Part shown: positions 23,588-34,740 of the stretch, piece after piece
Layout of the letters: every line of letters starts with the position of its first letter
Position numbering within the stretch: the first letter of the stretch is position 1
NCBI GenBank assembly: GCA_964036275.1
Contig: OZ038433.1
Coordinates: forward strand, 9,093,048-9,157,047
Direction: 5' to 3'
Source: Litoditis marina
Lineage: Eukaryota > Nematoda > Chromadorea > Rhabditida > Rhabditidae
DNA length: 64,000 nucleotides
Program-made: the position numbers and the translations under genes
Notes under the pieces: model-generated
What the model was told of the DNA's origin: nothing
Database searches by the model: none
The model's input: the letters and a program-made list of their open reading frames with translations, nothing else

Positions 23588-26500
23588 CTACAACTCATCG
23601 TTTTCATCTGTTTCATCTAGGACCAGATCGCTGCGAACCGGAACCTTCTTACATCCGGTACTCGAGTAGATTTCTTTGAAGTACTGAAACAAAATAGATT
23701 ATATGCAATAACTTGTAATCCGGGCTGGGTGGAACGGTCCGGGCTGGTCTCCTCCATTGGTCCAGCTCAGCTCATGACAGGTCGAAATGGAAAGCAAATT
23801 GGGTCCCGCAGAAAAGCAACTGCTCCATGAAGCACGGGACAACTAAGTAACTGAGTAAGTAAGGGAGAACCTGATTGACTTGTAGTTTGAACAGTTTGTA
23901 CACAGCAACTATTAACGATTGTGAATTACGACTAAACACAGGATGATCCAACCACAAACACAGAAACAACAATCCGCCCAACATTTACCCTTTATTCGCC
24001 TTCACTATGAATAGTATAGTGAGTGCCGAATTTATAAATTTCTGTCTCTGGCCGGAATCGAACCTGCGAGCAAAATATTCGTATGCAGGGCGCTAAACAC
24101 TGCGCTATTAATGCTTATAACCGGCAAGTTGTGGAATCGAAGAAATGTGTGCGTACACAGAGGGAAGTGAGAAAAACAGTACCCTCCCGCCTTTCCGTTG
24201 GAGATGACTATATTTTTCCAGCCTTCGTACCTGTAACGAATCCAGGATCTTATTGATTGTTTTCTGATCCGAAGCCTCGCTCTGTCTGCCGCTTGACTTC
24301 AAATAGTCCCGAATACACTGAGAAACGTGTATCTTTTCCAGGGGAAGGAAGGGGATGAAAAGGTCCACGAGTCCCTTCTCAATGACCGGCGATCGTTGGA
24401 GACCACCTATAACCAAGTGGTATAGTTATTCTCATTTCAACGCGAGATACTACAGTATGAGCCTATAACTTCCTGTTTTCAGCAATTTTTTTCCGGAGAA
24501 CGGGATTGTTGAACATGATTTTGTGCAGCAGTTGAAAAGTTCATGTTTTCATAGAAACGTGATCATAAAAGTTCTGACGAATTTACTTTATGGATTCACT
24601 TTCTCACCAAATCAATCCCTTCGTGGCCTACAAACGTACCAGGCTTGTTGAAAACCACTCTCGTGATCGACTTCTCGAACATGTGCAGTTGTATGTCTTC
24701 TCTGGCTTCTCCTCGATCTGTGTGTTCTATCACCAGATCATTTATTTCCCTTCCTCCATGATTACTGAAAATGAACAATCACCCACAGGTTATATACATT
24801 TTATAGATTCTCACCTGGACTGAGTGTATATTTTCGATGATTTGTTCACCTCGTTGCTGCAAGGATTTTAATCAAAATTTACATTTCCAGTGTTTAAGCA
24901 GTAGTTAAAGTCTTGTTTCGGATCCGATAATAACATCCGTAAAACCACTTTTGTTTAAATAAAGATTGCGTACCTCATGAGAATGAAGGTAGCTTTCCGG
25001 AAGTCAACGCCGTCCACAGAATCATGGTACTCCACGAAGGGGAGCATCACGTCTGAAAACAAAAAATGGACCAGCGATAACCGCGCTATTTTGCGATGAA
25101 TGTACTCCGCTGTGTATTTTGATCTTTTGAGTGACTGGCGCAATTGATTCCCGGTCGGAGTAAATGGTTTATTATCTGTCTGTGTCTCTAAGATTGTCGA
25201 TGGGCGTCCATTATACCTAATGCCCAGTGTCAATTGAAACGTGAACAGACATCAGCTCTGATGTGTTCCACAAGTTTAACAGTGTACGCGTGAAAAGCAC
25301 CTCAATCTTTCACGCCGCGTAAAATAGTTTATGCAGTTTCACGCCGACGTCTTGTGAACCGGATCTCAGTTTCAGATAACTGCTCTAACATATTCACTCG
25401 TTTAAAGTACGTTTATGTATAGAACTTGTAGAAAATCAATAACATTTCAAATATTTACCGAGTATTTGTGGCGGCATTGAATCGACTTCATCGAACACGA
25501 ACACGGACCTCGCACACCGCTTCACCGAAGAGCGAATTTGAGAGGAGAGAGAAGCCTAGAAGTTGACTTGAACCTATTTACAGTTTGTATAGTGGTTTCG
25601 TGCTAAATGACGTGTCATTTATATAATAACATACAATAACCGTACATAGTTGGATTGGAAGATTGTCGCGATAATCCCCATATTGGTTTGTTTTTTGTTT
25701 ATCAACGGCATATTGCTTGTTTTTTCTTTGGGTTTGTGTCTGGTTCAACAAACAAACAAAGGAATGAGACAGAAAAAAATCGTCACTTTAGTTATAGTGT
25801 TAGTACGTACCTTGGTCTTCTCACTGGATTCAGAAGAGGACGATAGAGATGAACCCAGAAATATGTGGTAGAATGGGCTCTCGACACCCTCACTGAAACC
25901 AAACGCCAACTGTGAGTTTTCAGGAAAATTGTACAATTGCCCCCCCCCCCCCCCCTCACCTTAAATCCCCCCCGTAGTACTATCACCCCCCTCCCAATAC
26001 GATTTCCTATAGAGAGGGGGGTGATTGTAAATGGGGGGTAATTGTAAATGGGGGGGTAATTGTACAATGTCGACGTTTAACAATCACCCCCCACAATACA
26101 AAATGGGGGGTAATAGTACAACCCCGGACCTGTTTGACAATCGCCCCCCACTCAATCCAAACCTGCTGTAAAGAAGGACGTTGTACAATCACCCCCCTCG
26201 GGGTGGGGGGTGATTGTACTACGGGTCGGATTTCAACCTATTTCGGCTCAAGGGGGGACGATTGTACAATAAACCCGAGTTTTCTTCTGTTCCGTCACTC
26301 CCACTTATATGAAAACTACAGTATTGTTCACAAGTTGCTAACGACCGAAGACGTGGAGCACAAAGAGAACGAAACATGCACCGCTTCGATTGATCTTTCT
26401 CTGAGTGACCTCTTTCAAGGAGTCGTTGGTGCTAGGAAGATGTTAATATTATCGAATACGTGAAAGTGTTACGCATATAATAATAGCGGAAAAGTGTACA

Positions 26501-28073
26501 AAAATCACCTAAACAAGGCGTTGGCGATTAGTTTCGTAGTTTTCGTTTTCCCAGTTCCTGACGAGCCATGAAACGACAGAAGTAGTGCTTTACTTGGCGA
26601 GGGATTGGAGAGATGGCTCTGAAACACTCATTTCTTGAAACACCGTATCTCTCGGGAAAGTTCACGTAAAAAGTGTAGATTCATCGAAAGGCTGCCGTTT
26701 ACCCACTATCTTCTTCTTTTGCTTAGAGTGTTGAAACTCAGAGACTCAGGATTGGATCTTAGCGTCTTTATATTCCTGCGTTTCTGATCAGCAGCGAATC
26801 TGAGGATCTTCGAAGCTTTGGTCTGTCTGAACTTCCCATCTCGTAGACCGGAAAACAATGAAAAACCACCCGCTTTCAGAATCGGTCAAAGCGAGAGAGA
26901 ATGGAGGTCGGTGAGACGCAGACAGTCTGCGCCTCTAAACAGGATCTGTCACCGAGGATTTGACTTGGACATTTGATTAGAATGTGTAATCGATCTAGTC
27001 ATCCGCCGTTTTCGTTAGTGAAATGAATAGTATACCTTGAGAGAGGTGATGATTGTTCTGGTGGCCAAGTGTTGTCCATAGATATTGTTCTGGAGGGAAT
27101 GTGACAAGTCTGGAAATCGTTAGAGTTATTGTTCGTTCCATCCCCACTGAGACGACTCATTGGCATTGTGCCAAGATTTTCGAATGGCAATTTCTCGGAG
27201 GAAATATGAGTATTCAAAAAACTTTGTTTATTTATGGGTTTTGTACAACTGATTGATCAACTACTAACAGAGATTTGCAGTTTTTTTTCGATAACTCCAA
27301 AGTGGTGAAAAATCGCCTGGAATAGTCATTGGCACCCCGCCAAGTCTCAGCAGGAATTATGGGAACTATAAATGTTTTGAAAGCATGAAGGGAGCCAAAA
27401 AAAGTATCAAAAATATCAAATAATGTGAATAAACATTCGGATTTTCTAGGTTTGTGCTTAAACAATGGCTCATGGAACAGGAGAACAAATTGAACAGTTC
27501 GTAAAACAAGTTCTAATTAAAGAATCCGTCCCGCTTTAATTTTGACTTTTGAGTTAACAAACTGACCCTATGGCAAATGGCTTGATGTTATGCAAATTTT
27601 ACGAATTTCCAATCAGAAAGTTTTTTCGTGGTCTATGGAAAGATATTAAGAATATTTTTTGAGTTTTCTAAATTTTTCGTGAAACTCAAATTATAGCGGA
27701 ACGGTTTCTTTAACTTTTACCTGACAGTACGGAACCAAGGTCTTCCTTCAGACAGTTTTTGTTAGCCGTTTCTTCCACTATGACGTTATCGATTGGCAAT
27801 ACATCATTTCTTCTTTTTTCTTCTCTGATGACGTCATCATTTGTTTGTCGGGTACTAGTTACTGTAGGGGATGGCGTCGATTGGGCGACAACTATCGGAG
27901 TCTCGGCTCTTTTTGGCTCATTGACGGTTTTTTGACAACAGAGAACACAGGAAACTAAAAACAAATATAAATATGAACTTGTTTTCTTGTGAAAAAAAGG
28001 GTTTTTGTATTACCGGGTTCTATTACTACTCGCAACAGAGAATTATCACAACAATAAGTTTTGCAGCAACCAT
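23588..28073 (-). CDS. Torsin-family AAA+ ATPase (10 exons)
   Basis: A 369-residue torsin, an AAA+ ATPase of the ER and nuclear-envelope lumen that acts with a membrane-bound activator. Exons, 5' to 3': 28037-28073, 27721-27954, 27036-27109, 26509-26618, 25811-25892, 25459-25555, 24974-25052, 24640-24764, 24231-24406, 23588-23683. The start gives a hydrophobic N-terminus (MVAAKLIVVIILFSCVLCC), then a Thr/Ser-rich linker to about residue 85. Domain landmarks: IYGQHLA, Walker A GSSGTGKT (133-140), Walker B VFVFDE (201-202), sensor-I MSNHGG (about 238), FIPFLPLE, and the sensor-II GCK with Cys 349. The protein ends NDEL, an ER-retrieval-type tail. Exon 1 is the least certain (weak GTTGCG donor). 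Walker A has Thr where torsins usually have Asn. Intron 4 holds a poly-C/G repeat, and the last intron holds a SINE. Confidence 0.88.
24015..24200 (-). repeat. tRNA-derived SINE, copy 2
   Basis: Same order as the copy at 2256-2475: TATAGTGAGTGCC, a tRNA-like module (B box GGTTCGATTCC, A box-like TAGCGCAGTG), TTGTGGAATCGAAG, ACACAGAGGGAAGTGAGA and CCCTCCCGCC. It sits in the last torsin intron, about 30 bp from the exon at 24231, in the torsin's own orientation. Confidence 0.75.
25935..26280. repeat. G/C-tract repeat with GATTGTACAA hairpins
   Basis: A run of about 18 C's is followed by alternating blocks of 5-7 C's and 6-7 G's joined by GTGATTGTACAA or TTGTACAATCACC. The blocks occur in both orientations, giving several nested inverted repeats with G-quadruplex potential on both strands. 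It lies in torsin intron 4. A related G-tract region is at 50130-50410. Confidence 0.75.
27141..27375. repeat. Short inverted repeat related to 4875-5352 core
   Basis: CCCCACTGAGACGACTCATTGGC at the left and the inverse GCCAAGTCTCAGCAGGAATTATGG at the right match the internal inverted pair of the 478-bp element, without its outer ends. It lies in the torsin intron upstream of the IYGQHLA exon. Confidence 0.6.
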
Positions 28074-28708
28074 AATTTGCTTGATGAAATAGAATCATAA
28101 AGAAATGTAACTTCTTCGTAGATTGTTAAGGGCGTATAACGGGTTGGAACTTTATAAACTCGGAAACTTCTGATGCCTCAAATAGAGAACGTAACTTTGT
28201 GAGGCACAGAAATATTTTAATATACTACCAATCATGTACGATTTCTTTATTATTGAACTTGTTTGATTAAACCTCCAGAACTTCTCAGTGTTTGTTGGTG
28301 TTTATTGAAATGTAAGAAAAAAATACTATAAACATCATAAAGTGTATGAAACTGCATTTCCAAAAGTAACCTGCCTTCAATAAGAGTAAGTACGAGAAAA
28401 ATACGTGTCATAGTAGGAAAATCGATTGTATTGTCTCGCGCAGTGAAGGTCGTATCTTGTTCTTAGGTGTACAACATACGTATATTTGTTTTAATTTTTT
28501 TCGTTCCCATTACTTACAGTTCATTTATTACTTCACTTCTCTAGAATTATTATTTCGACCGGATATTTTCTCTGTAAAAACAGAATTTTTTGGGGTTTTG
28601 ATTTGATACCCTCAAAAATTCCTCGTTTTTATCTCCTTTGGCAAAAAAACTATTATGTTCCAGTAATAGAAACGTTTTAAATCTTTCAGGGTAGCAGATG
28701 AATGCGTT
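28074..28708. other. Divergent promoter region, torsin / small secreted gene
   Basis: 635 bp between two start codons that point away from each other. AT-rich. I see no clear TATA box or repeat. It must hold the promoters and 5'UTRs of both genes if these models are right. A TTTCAG at 28684-28689 lies 20 bp before the 28709 ATG and could be a trans-splice or 5'UTR-intron acceptor. Confidence 0.5.
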
Positions 28709-30047
28709 ATGCTGAAACTATTCATTTTGTTCCTAATATTCTGGGGAGCAAGCTGTGATTGGGAGGATCCAAATGAGCCATACTCAACTCAGAACACGGA
28801 GAAGGTTTGTTCACATGAATGAATGAATGAATGAGTTTATTACGCAAATGAAGCGTGTGATAAGATAAATGGATGAAATGGAAAACATTGTCCAGATATT
28901 TGATACAGAGTATTATGAACAGATGTCTACTAATTAAACATTGGATCACAGTCACTTTATCAGACTTTTATCAGTGTATGTAATACATCAGAATTCGATA
29001 GAGTCCCATGATAAAATTTACCTTCGCTGAAGTTTGTTGTTTGTTTGCGTTTTATCTTCTTACTTATTTTAAACGCACTGATGACCAGAGCGAACTCCAA
29101 GTAGAAAGAATTTGTTCTGAAGTTTTGACTAAAGTTTTTTGATACAATCAGTACCATCTGAATGTTGTTTTTCTTGAAGCAGGTCAGTATTCAATTGTTG
29201 TGAAGAAGTTCAGGTCCCTACACTGGATATTCTCTAAATACATAATTTATATTGTATGTTATATTTCAAAATGATGTGTTTTGTAGGCCGTACCCGATTC
29301 AGACGAATCTCCCGTGGATTTCTGGTGTTTCTTAAAGGACTGCCAGATATTTCTCACCAGAGCAGCCATAGGTACGAAGATTCCTATGATTCACCAAATC
29401 GGAGTTGTAGTTCCACCGTAATTAAACTACAAATAGTCAGATTGGAACAGTATGACAGTGTCTGAATTCCCGTTCAAGAATTGCTTCGAAAAGAGTAACT
29501 ATCAGTTTTCCACCTTCTAGAAAACTCGTAGACGATTGTGTTGGTCACTTTTTCTAGGCTTGATTCCTACTCAACAAATAAGTTCAATTATTTATTTCAT
29601 TAACAGTGTTTGCTAGATTCGTTACGTGTACGGTTTTGTTAAGTAGTAACATCGGGTAATATTTTGTTATAGCTCGTTTCACCAATCGATGACTTTCTAC
29701 AGTAATCTTTAAAAAATTCAAACGCATTTATCTAACCAACAAACAGAATTCAAGATTCACTGTTTTGTACGCTTGTAGTACCCAAAGTGGAAAACTAAAT
29801 CACACAGTTTAAACTATATACAACATCTACAATATATGATAAATTTACTTAAAAGTTTTATTATCTTACTGTAGAGGGCTATTGTTTCTTGAAACAGACT
29901 ATATTTTCAGTCATTTCCATTGTAAAGGCCTTGGAGCGTTGTGGTGTTCATCTGTGGTCATTCTGGGCTCGAATAACGGACCGGCGACCGGCCATTCTGC
30001 CGCTGCCGGAACGGAAAGTAGTGACAGCGAAACGGAAAGGTAAATAA
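28709..30047 (+). CDS. Small secreted protein, unknown family (3 exons)
   Basis: Exons 28709-28804, 29287-29371, 29911-30047 encode about 105 residues, phase-consistent. The N-terminus MLKLFILFLIFWGASC is a strong signal peptide with cleavage expected after Ala-Ser-Cys or nearby. The mature part is acidic (DWEDPNEPY, PDSDESP), then has a hydrophobic/aromatic stretch with three Cys (FWCFLKDC, ERCGVHLWSFW), and ends basic (PERKVVTAKRKGK). I do not recognise the family. The stop TAA at 30045-30047 overlaps an AATAAA (30043-30048). The same position offers a donor G|GTAAAT at 30040, which would splice in phase to an exon at 31301-31358 encoding DSDTESEGSQHDFLAILRKR, so a longer isoform is possible. 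Confidence 0.55.
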
Positions 30048-30198
30048 AGTATTGTAATATTGTTATTGAATACACTAGTGTAGACCAATGTCACGACATC
30101 GGGATGGTCACACTTTCGATTTTAGAATTCAAAAAATTGCTCGAGGCAATTGAATGACGAAGAAAAACACAAGAAAAAAACCAGAAACGAATAAATAT

Positions 30199-30524
30199 TA
30201 GTATAAAAAAACGAGTGTAAAGAAAGTAAAGATTAGTTTTGGATAAATATGTACAAGAAATATAAAAGAAGTCCAATAAAAATATTTTGAGGAAAACTCT
30301 AATCTCGCACGGTTTAGAATTTCAAAAAAAGGATACCTAGTTTTTGGTTGTCGGAAGAAAACTTCTGACTGCGACTCAAATAATCTAGCTTATACTCCGT
30401 TGTTTTCAAGAGAAGCGAGATTAGCATTTTCCTCAAAATATTTTTATTGGACTTCTTTTATATTTCTTGTACATATTTATCCAAAACTAATCTTTACTTT
30501 CTTTACACTCGTTTTTTTATACTA
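30199..30524. repeat. Long hairpin, two 110-bp near-perfect arms
   Basis: The left arm (30199-30308) and right arm (30415-30524) are reverse complements with very few mismatches, separated by a 106-bp loop. The shared text includes GGATAAATATGTACAAGAAA. No coding capacity. It lies just downstream of the small secreted gene, or inside its alternative last intron. Confidence 0.85.
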
Positions 30525-30714
30525 ATTGAACTCTTTTTCTATCGTTACGAAGTAACGGTCATTTTTGATGAAAAATACTATTTTTGAACAATAAGCTAAA
30601 CAAGGAATGTTATGTTTTTCTATTGGAGTTTTAAACCGTGCCGTAGTGCAGAACGTTTGGTGTAGTTGTAACCTCGTTCAAGTGATAGCAAATTTTCCAC
30701 TCTAGACTCTAGGC

Positions 30715-30785
30715 AGGAATCGAACCTTCGTTCGCCGTGCGTGAATAGAGCGTTTATCCAATCCGCCAATCAGACATGTGAATAG
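30715..30785 (-). repeat. tRNA-like pol III relic
   Basis: The minus strand has a perfect B box (GGTTCGATTCC) and a near A box (TGGCGGATTGG, one mismatch) at tRNA-like spacing. The acceptor stem does not form. Confidence 0.5.
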
Positions 30786-32903
30786 GAGTGAAAACCAAGC
30801 TGTACCCGCCTGTCATGAGTTCTTCATTGGAAAACGTCTTCCTACTACACGTTAAACTCTCTTTCATTTTTATTTTCACGAAACCGGTCTATCCATGATT
30901 TTTTGCGAGACCATTTTCGGCTCTCTCACACGTAATATTCAAATTTCAGACATACCTGGAAAATACGTATACCTCAACTTTTTTAGAGCTTTTCAAAAAT
31001 GTAAAAAAAAATGTAAGTCTTTTTTGAATAAGTTAATTTTGTGCGAAACTATGCCGAGATTTGAGGAGGCGGACACTTTTGTCGCCGGCGCCGGCGCCGG
31101 CGATGCAAAAATCTAAGAAAATGGCCCACGTACTTTGAAGAAAATTGTAATAATCTGTTTTGTAATGTCTGCAGACCTTTGAACAAAAACTAATCTGCGC
31201 AGCGCTCCGCGCTGCGCACGATGGGAAAGAGCGGGGATTAGTTACGTCACGCCGGAAGTTCTCAAGAACCGTTTTTCTCTGTTTCAAGCACAAATTCCAG
31301 ATTCTGACACGGAATCCGAGGGTTCTCAACACGACTTCCTTGCCATTCTCAGAAAACGGTTTGTGTTTTCGAAAGTAGAAATTAACTGTCGAGTTTCCGC
31401 CACAAAACTATCGTTTGAATATTTAACATTTTCACCTATTTCTCTTTTCGTCAAATTGTTGGGGAAAACGTTGATAGTTTGCTTCTGCTAGAGTTGATTG
31501 GGGACCGCGTTGAGCTGTAGTTCAACTCGGTTCACATCAGTATTCCCGAATTGAAACCAAACGTCTGCGCGATCAAACTACAAAACCAACAGAGCAAACA
31601 CCAAGTACAGTTTCGGCCAGTCGTTCCTTGTGCATCTACACTCTGACATGTAAGCATAAATATGTGACAAATGAAACGTGTGCTGGACAGAAAATTCTCC
31701 TTCCAGTCAAATTATTCACGAAAGATTCCTATTTCAGAAACGTTCTTGAATGTGATGAGTCGAAGCTGGACCATTATTAACAAACAAGCAACAAGCAACC
31801 GAGCCATTGAAACTAGTACGGGTGTGATATGTACCAATATTATACTTTATGTTTATTTGCACTTTTTACAATTTCTACAGGTGTTCGGTTTTCTTGTCTC
31901 AGTCCATGTTATAGATAAATCATCATTTAATCTAATGTGGTTACACGTCACTTCTATAGGATGTGACTAAATGTGAATCTTCGCTAGAATTTGATCTCCA
32001 TACACAGTTTCGAACGCAACACAACTACATCAAACTACAAACACAGTGAAACAGAAACGCATACACCGTATGGGATTGCTTTGAAAAGAGCGAAATCTAT
32101 ACATGTTTTCCACAAGAAGAACCAGTGTTACCTCCCTCGGTTCTCGAGAGATCAATTCTGATGAGTTCCCTTGTTTTGCAGCCCTAACTACCTCTACTCT
32201 AATTAGGTAGTATAATGAGTTTAGGGACGGCGGACCGCCGCCCTCTCCAATGAAATATTTATATGCTCGCCACAGCACACCGGTCAGCAATGTTTCGAGT
32301 TCATTGAGTGAAGGCAAACCTTTCTATTAGACGTAATCCCACTGGGTGTTACACAAAATATCAGTGAACTATATTGTTTGTAAGTTATATCTACCGGATT
32401 TCTAGAGCTTTCCTGCGGCTGTTTATCTTTATAAAACACCAAAAAGTATTTGTATTCTAGTGTCTTCATAAAAGTAAGTTTATGTTCCAGCAACTATCTC
32501 ATAATCAAAACCACTACAGTAAACAGGGATTGTGCGAACTAGTTGGAAACCGAATTGTAAACCATCGGTAACCGGTAACCACTCATTTCTTCATCCATTT
32601 CTTCATCCTATTTGGCTGTTTTATGAACCGGTGTGTGCTTTCAAAGCAGGTTTATAGGGTGTCTTATTCTGATGTGTTTGTAGTTTTATTTTATGTTTCT
32701 GTTCGAAATTCAAGAACCATATCGAGATCAAACTAGAAAGAAGATCTGATCATTGACTATGCCTGTTCTTTTCAAATCGTGTTTTCGCCGTCTTTTTCGA
32801 TAGAACGACCTCCACGCATTGTATCATGGCCAACTTGTTCCTTTTTCATTCATTTTCATGGCGCCACATGGCATTCCAAACACTATTTCATACCGGCAAA
32901 TCG

Positions 32904-32941
<38 letters not shown>

Positions 32942-32980
32942 GATTGTCTCTCTCTATCTCACTCTCTCTCTTCTATCTTC

Positions 32981-33049
<69 letters not shown>

Positions 33050-33060
33050 ATATATATTTC
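32904..33060. repeat. (CT)n microsatellite
   Basis: Long uninterrupted CT runs with short TATC interruptions. Confidence 0.9.
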
Positions 33061-34167
33061 TGTCTCTCCCTCTCTCTTCTCTCTCTTCTCTCCCTCCTAT
33101 CTTATCTGCTTCCTTTCTCTTTTGAAATCACTTTTTGAAAAACTTAACTCTGAATATTTGGAAGGTTTCATGCATATTTTTTTTAAAAGTGTGTTATCAA
33201 TCATGAAAATTCGAAAAACATCTCGGAATGAAGTTGATTAACATTTTCATCTGAATGTTTCCTACGATTCAATAGATGTTAGTATGAATGTTGGCAGAAA
33301 AGAGAGAAACGTTGTAGAAACGCGTATTTTTGATTGACGTGGGTTGCGACTTTCACAAATGCCGTCAAAATTGATTTGTCATAGAGTTACACATTTTCAA
33401 CAAATGCATCAATTGAAATTCAAATTTGAACAAATTCATTTTTTTCAAACGAACATAATGACTACTTTCAACCGAACAAGGTAATCCTGTCTTGTCTGGC
33501 TCTCCCCATTATAGTGGTCTCTGCTCGTGCTCTAACCAGTTGGAATGTTTATAATAATCCCATCGAACCCCCATTATAATACCTATTAGCTCCCAAAACG
33601 GATACATTTCACGTCATATGAAATGTTGTTGCTATAGTCTGCATACTCATACAATTGTCAACTATTTTAGTTCTCATCATTTTTGCATGTCTTTTTATTT
33701 AACAGTGTGCATTTGAACTTTCGAATGATAATTATATATAAACATTCAGATTTATTTCATTACTGGATGAAATACTGTTATGTGGTTCCAACATTTTCTT
33801 TCCTGAACTTTAAAATCCAGTTCGCCTGTGAAAACTGTACAATAGTTTTGCAGATTGCCAACTTTGATCTTGGAAAAACGTGCAAAGTACGTGAGCAGTA
33901 TAAGTTATCAGTAAATTGCATATGTGGTGATATTCTATTTTCACGTTTCACCTGACTTGAGCATCTTCTAGTCCCAGCGACTTCTTTTTCTTGTGAAATT
34001 GGCTGTTCATAGCATGAAATTGAGTTATATACAGCCCACGAAGCATTCTATTGTGTTTTAATTAAATCTTCTGCAATAGATAGGAAGGCGGGTTTTATTT
34101 GCATACTCCGTTTTCAGGAAACTATCGGATGACTATGTGGAAACGCTATCTTTCGCATCTCGTCTTC

Positions 34168-34175
34168 ACATTGTA

Positions 34176-34245
<70 letters not shown>

Positions 34246-34375
34246 CACTCTCTCGTTCTTGTTCTCTCACCTCTCTGTCGACCTCTCTGTCGACCTCTCT
34301 CTCTCTCGTTTTCTCTCTCGCAATCCATATCTCAATTACTCTCTCTCTCTCTCTCTCTCTCCCCCCCCCTCTCTC
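34168..34375. repeat. (CT)n microsatellite
   Basis: About 70 bp of pure CT, then imperfect CT including a direct repeat of CCTCTCTGTCGA. A complementary GA tract at 34620-34740 lies 250 bp away, so the two could pair. Confidence 0.9.
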
Positions 34376-34619
34376 ACCCTCCCTCTCTCCCCCTCTGCTA
34401 TTCCTTTTAGTCCCTCCAATTCCCCCACTATATCCGTCTCTTTCGTAGTCTAATTAGACTCATTTCTTGCCTCAATTTCGGGCTATATTTATTCATTGGG
34501 ATGAATAATATTCCAGTAATTCAAAATAAATGAGAAAAACCAGAAAAAATAGAGGAATGGATTATGTGGATAGAAATTGAGTAAGAAAGAGAGGCAATAG
34601 GGAGAAAAAAAGGAAAAGA

Positions 34620-34700
34620 AACTGAGAAAGAGAGAAAGAGGGAGAGAGGGGGAGAGGGTTAGAGAAAAGGTAGAACGGTAGAGAGAGAGAGAGAGAGAAG

Positions 34701-34733
<33 letters not shown>

Positions 34734-34740
34734 GGGGAGC
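34620..34740. repeat. (GA)n microsatellite
   Basis: Purine-only GA/GAAA/GGGA words on the plus strand, inverse in composition to the CT tract upstream. Confidence 0.85.

Noticed and set aside
26700..26840. Additional torsin exon (KILRFAADQKRRNIKT frame, minus)
   Set aside because: The exon at 27036-27109 joins directly in phase to 26509-26618 and matches the family without it.
34129..34178. Type II anchor exon MTMWKRYLSHLVFTLYF for MGAT2
   Set aside because: It follows a TTTTCAG acceptor and looks attractive, but the available donor gives a stop codon when joined to 37695.
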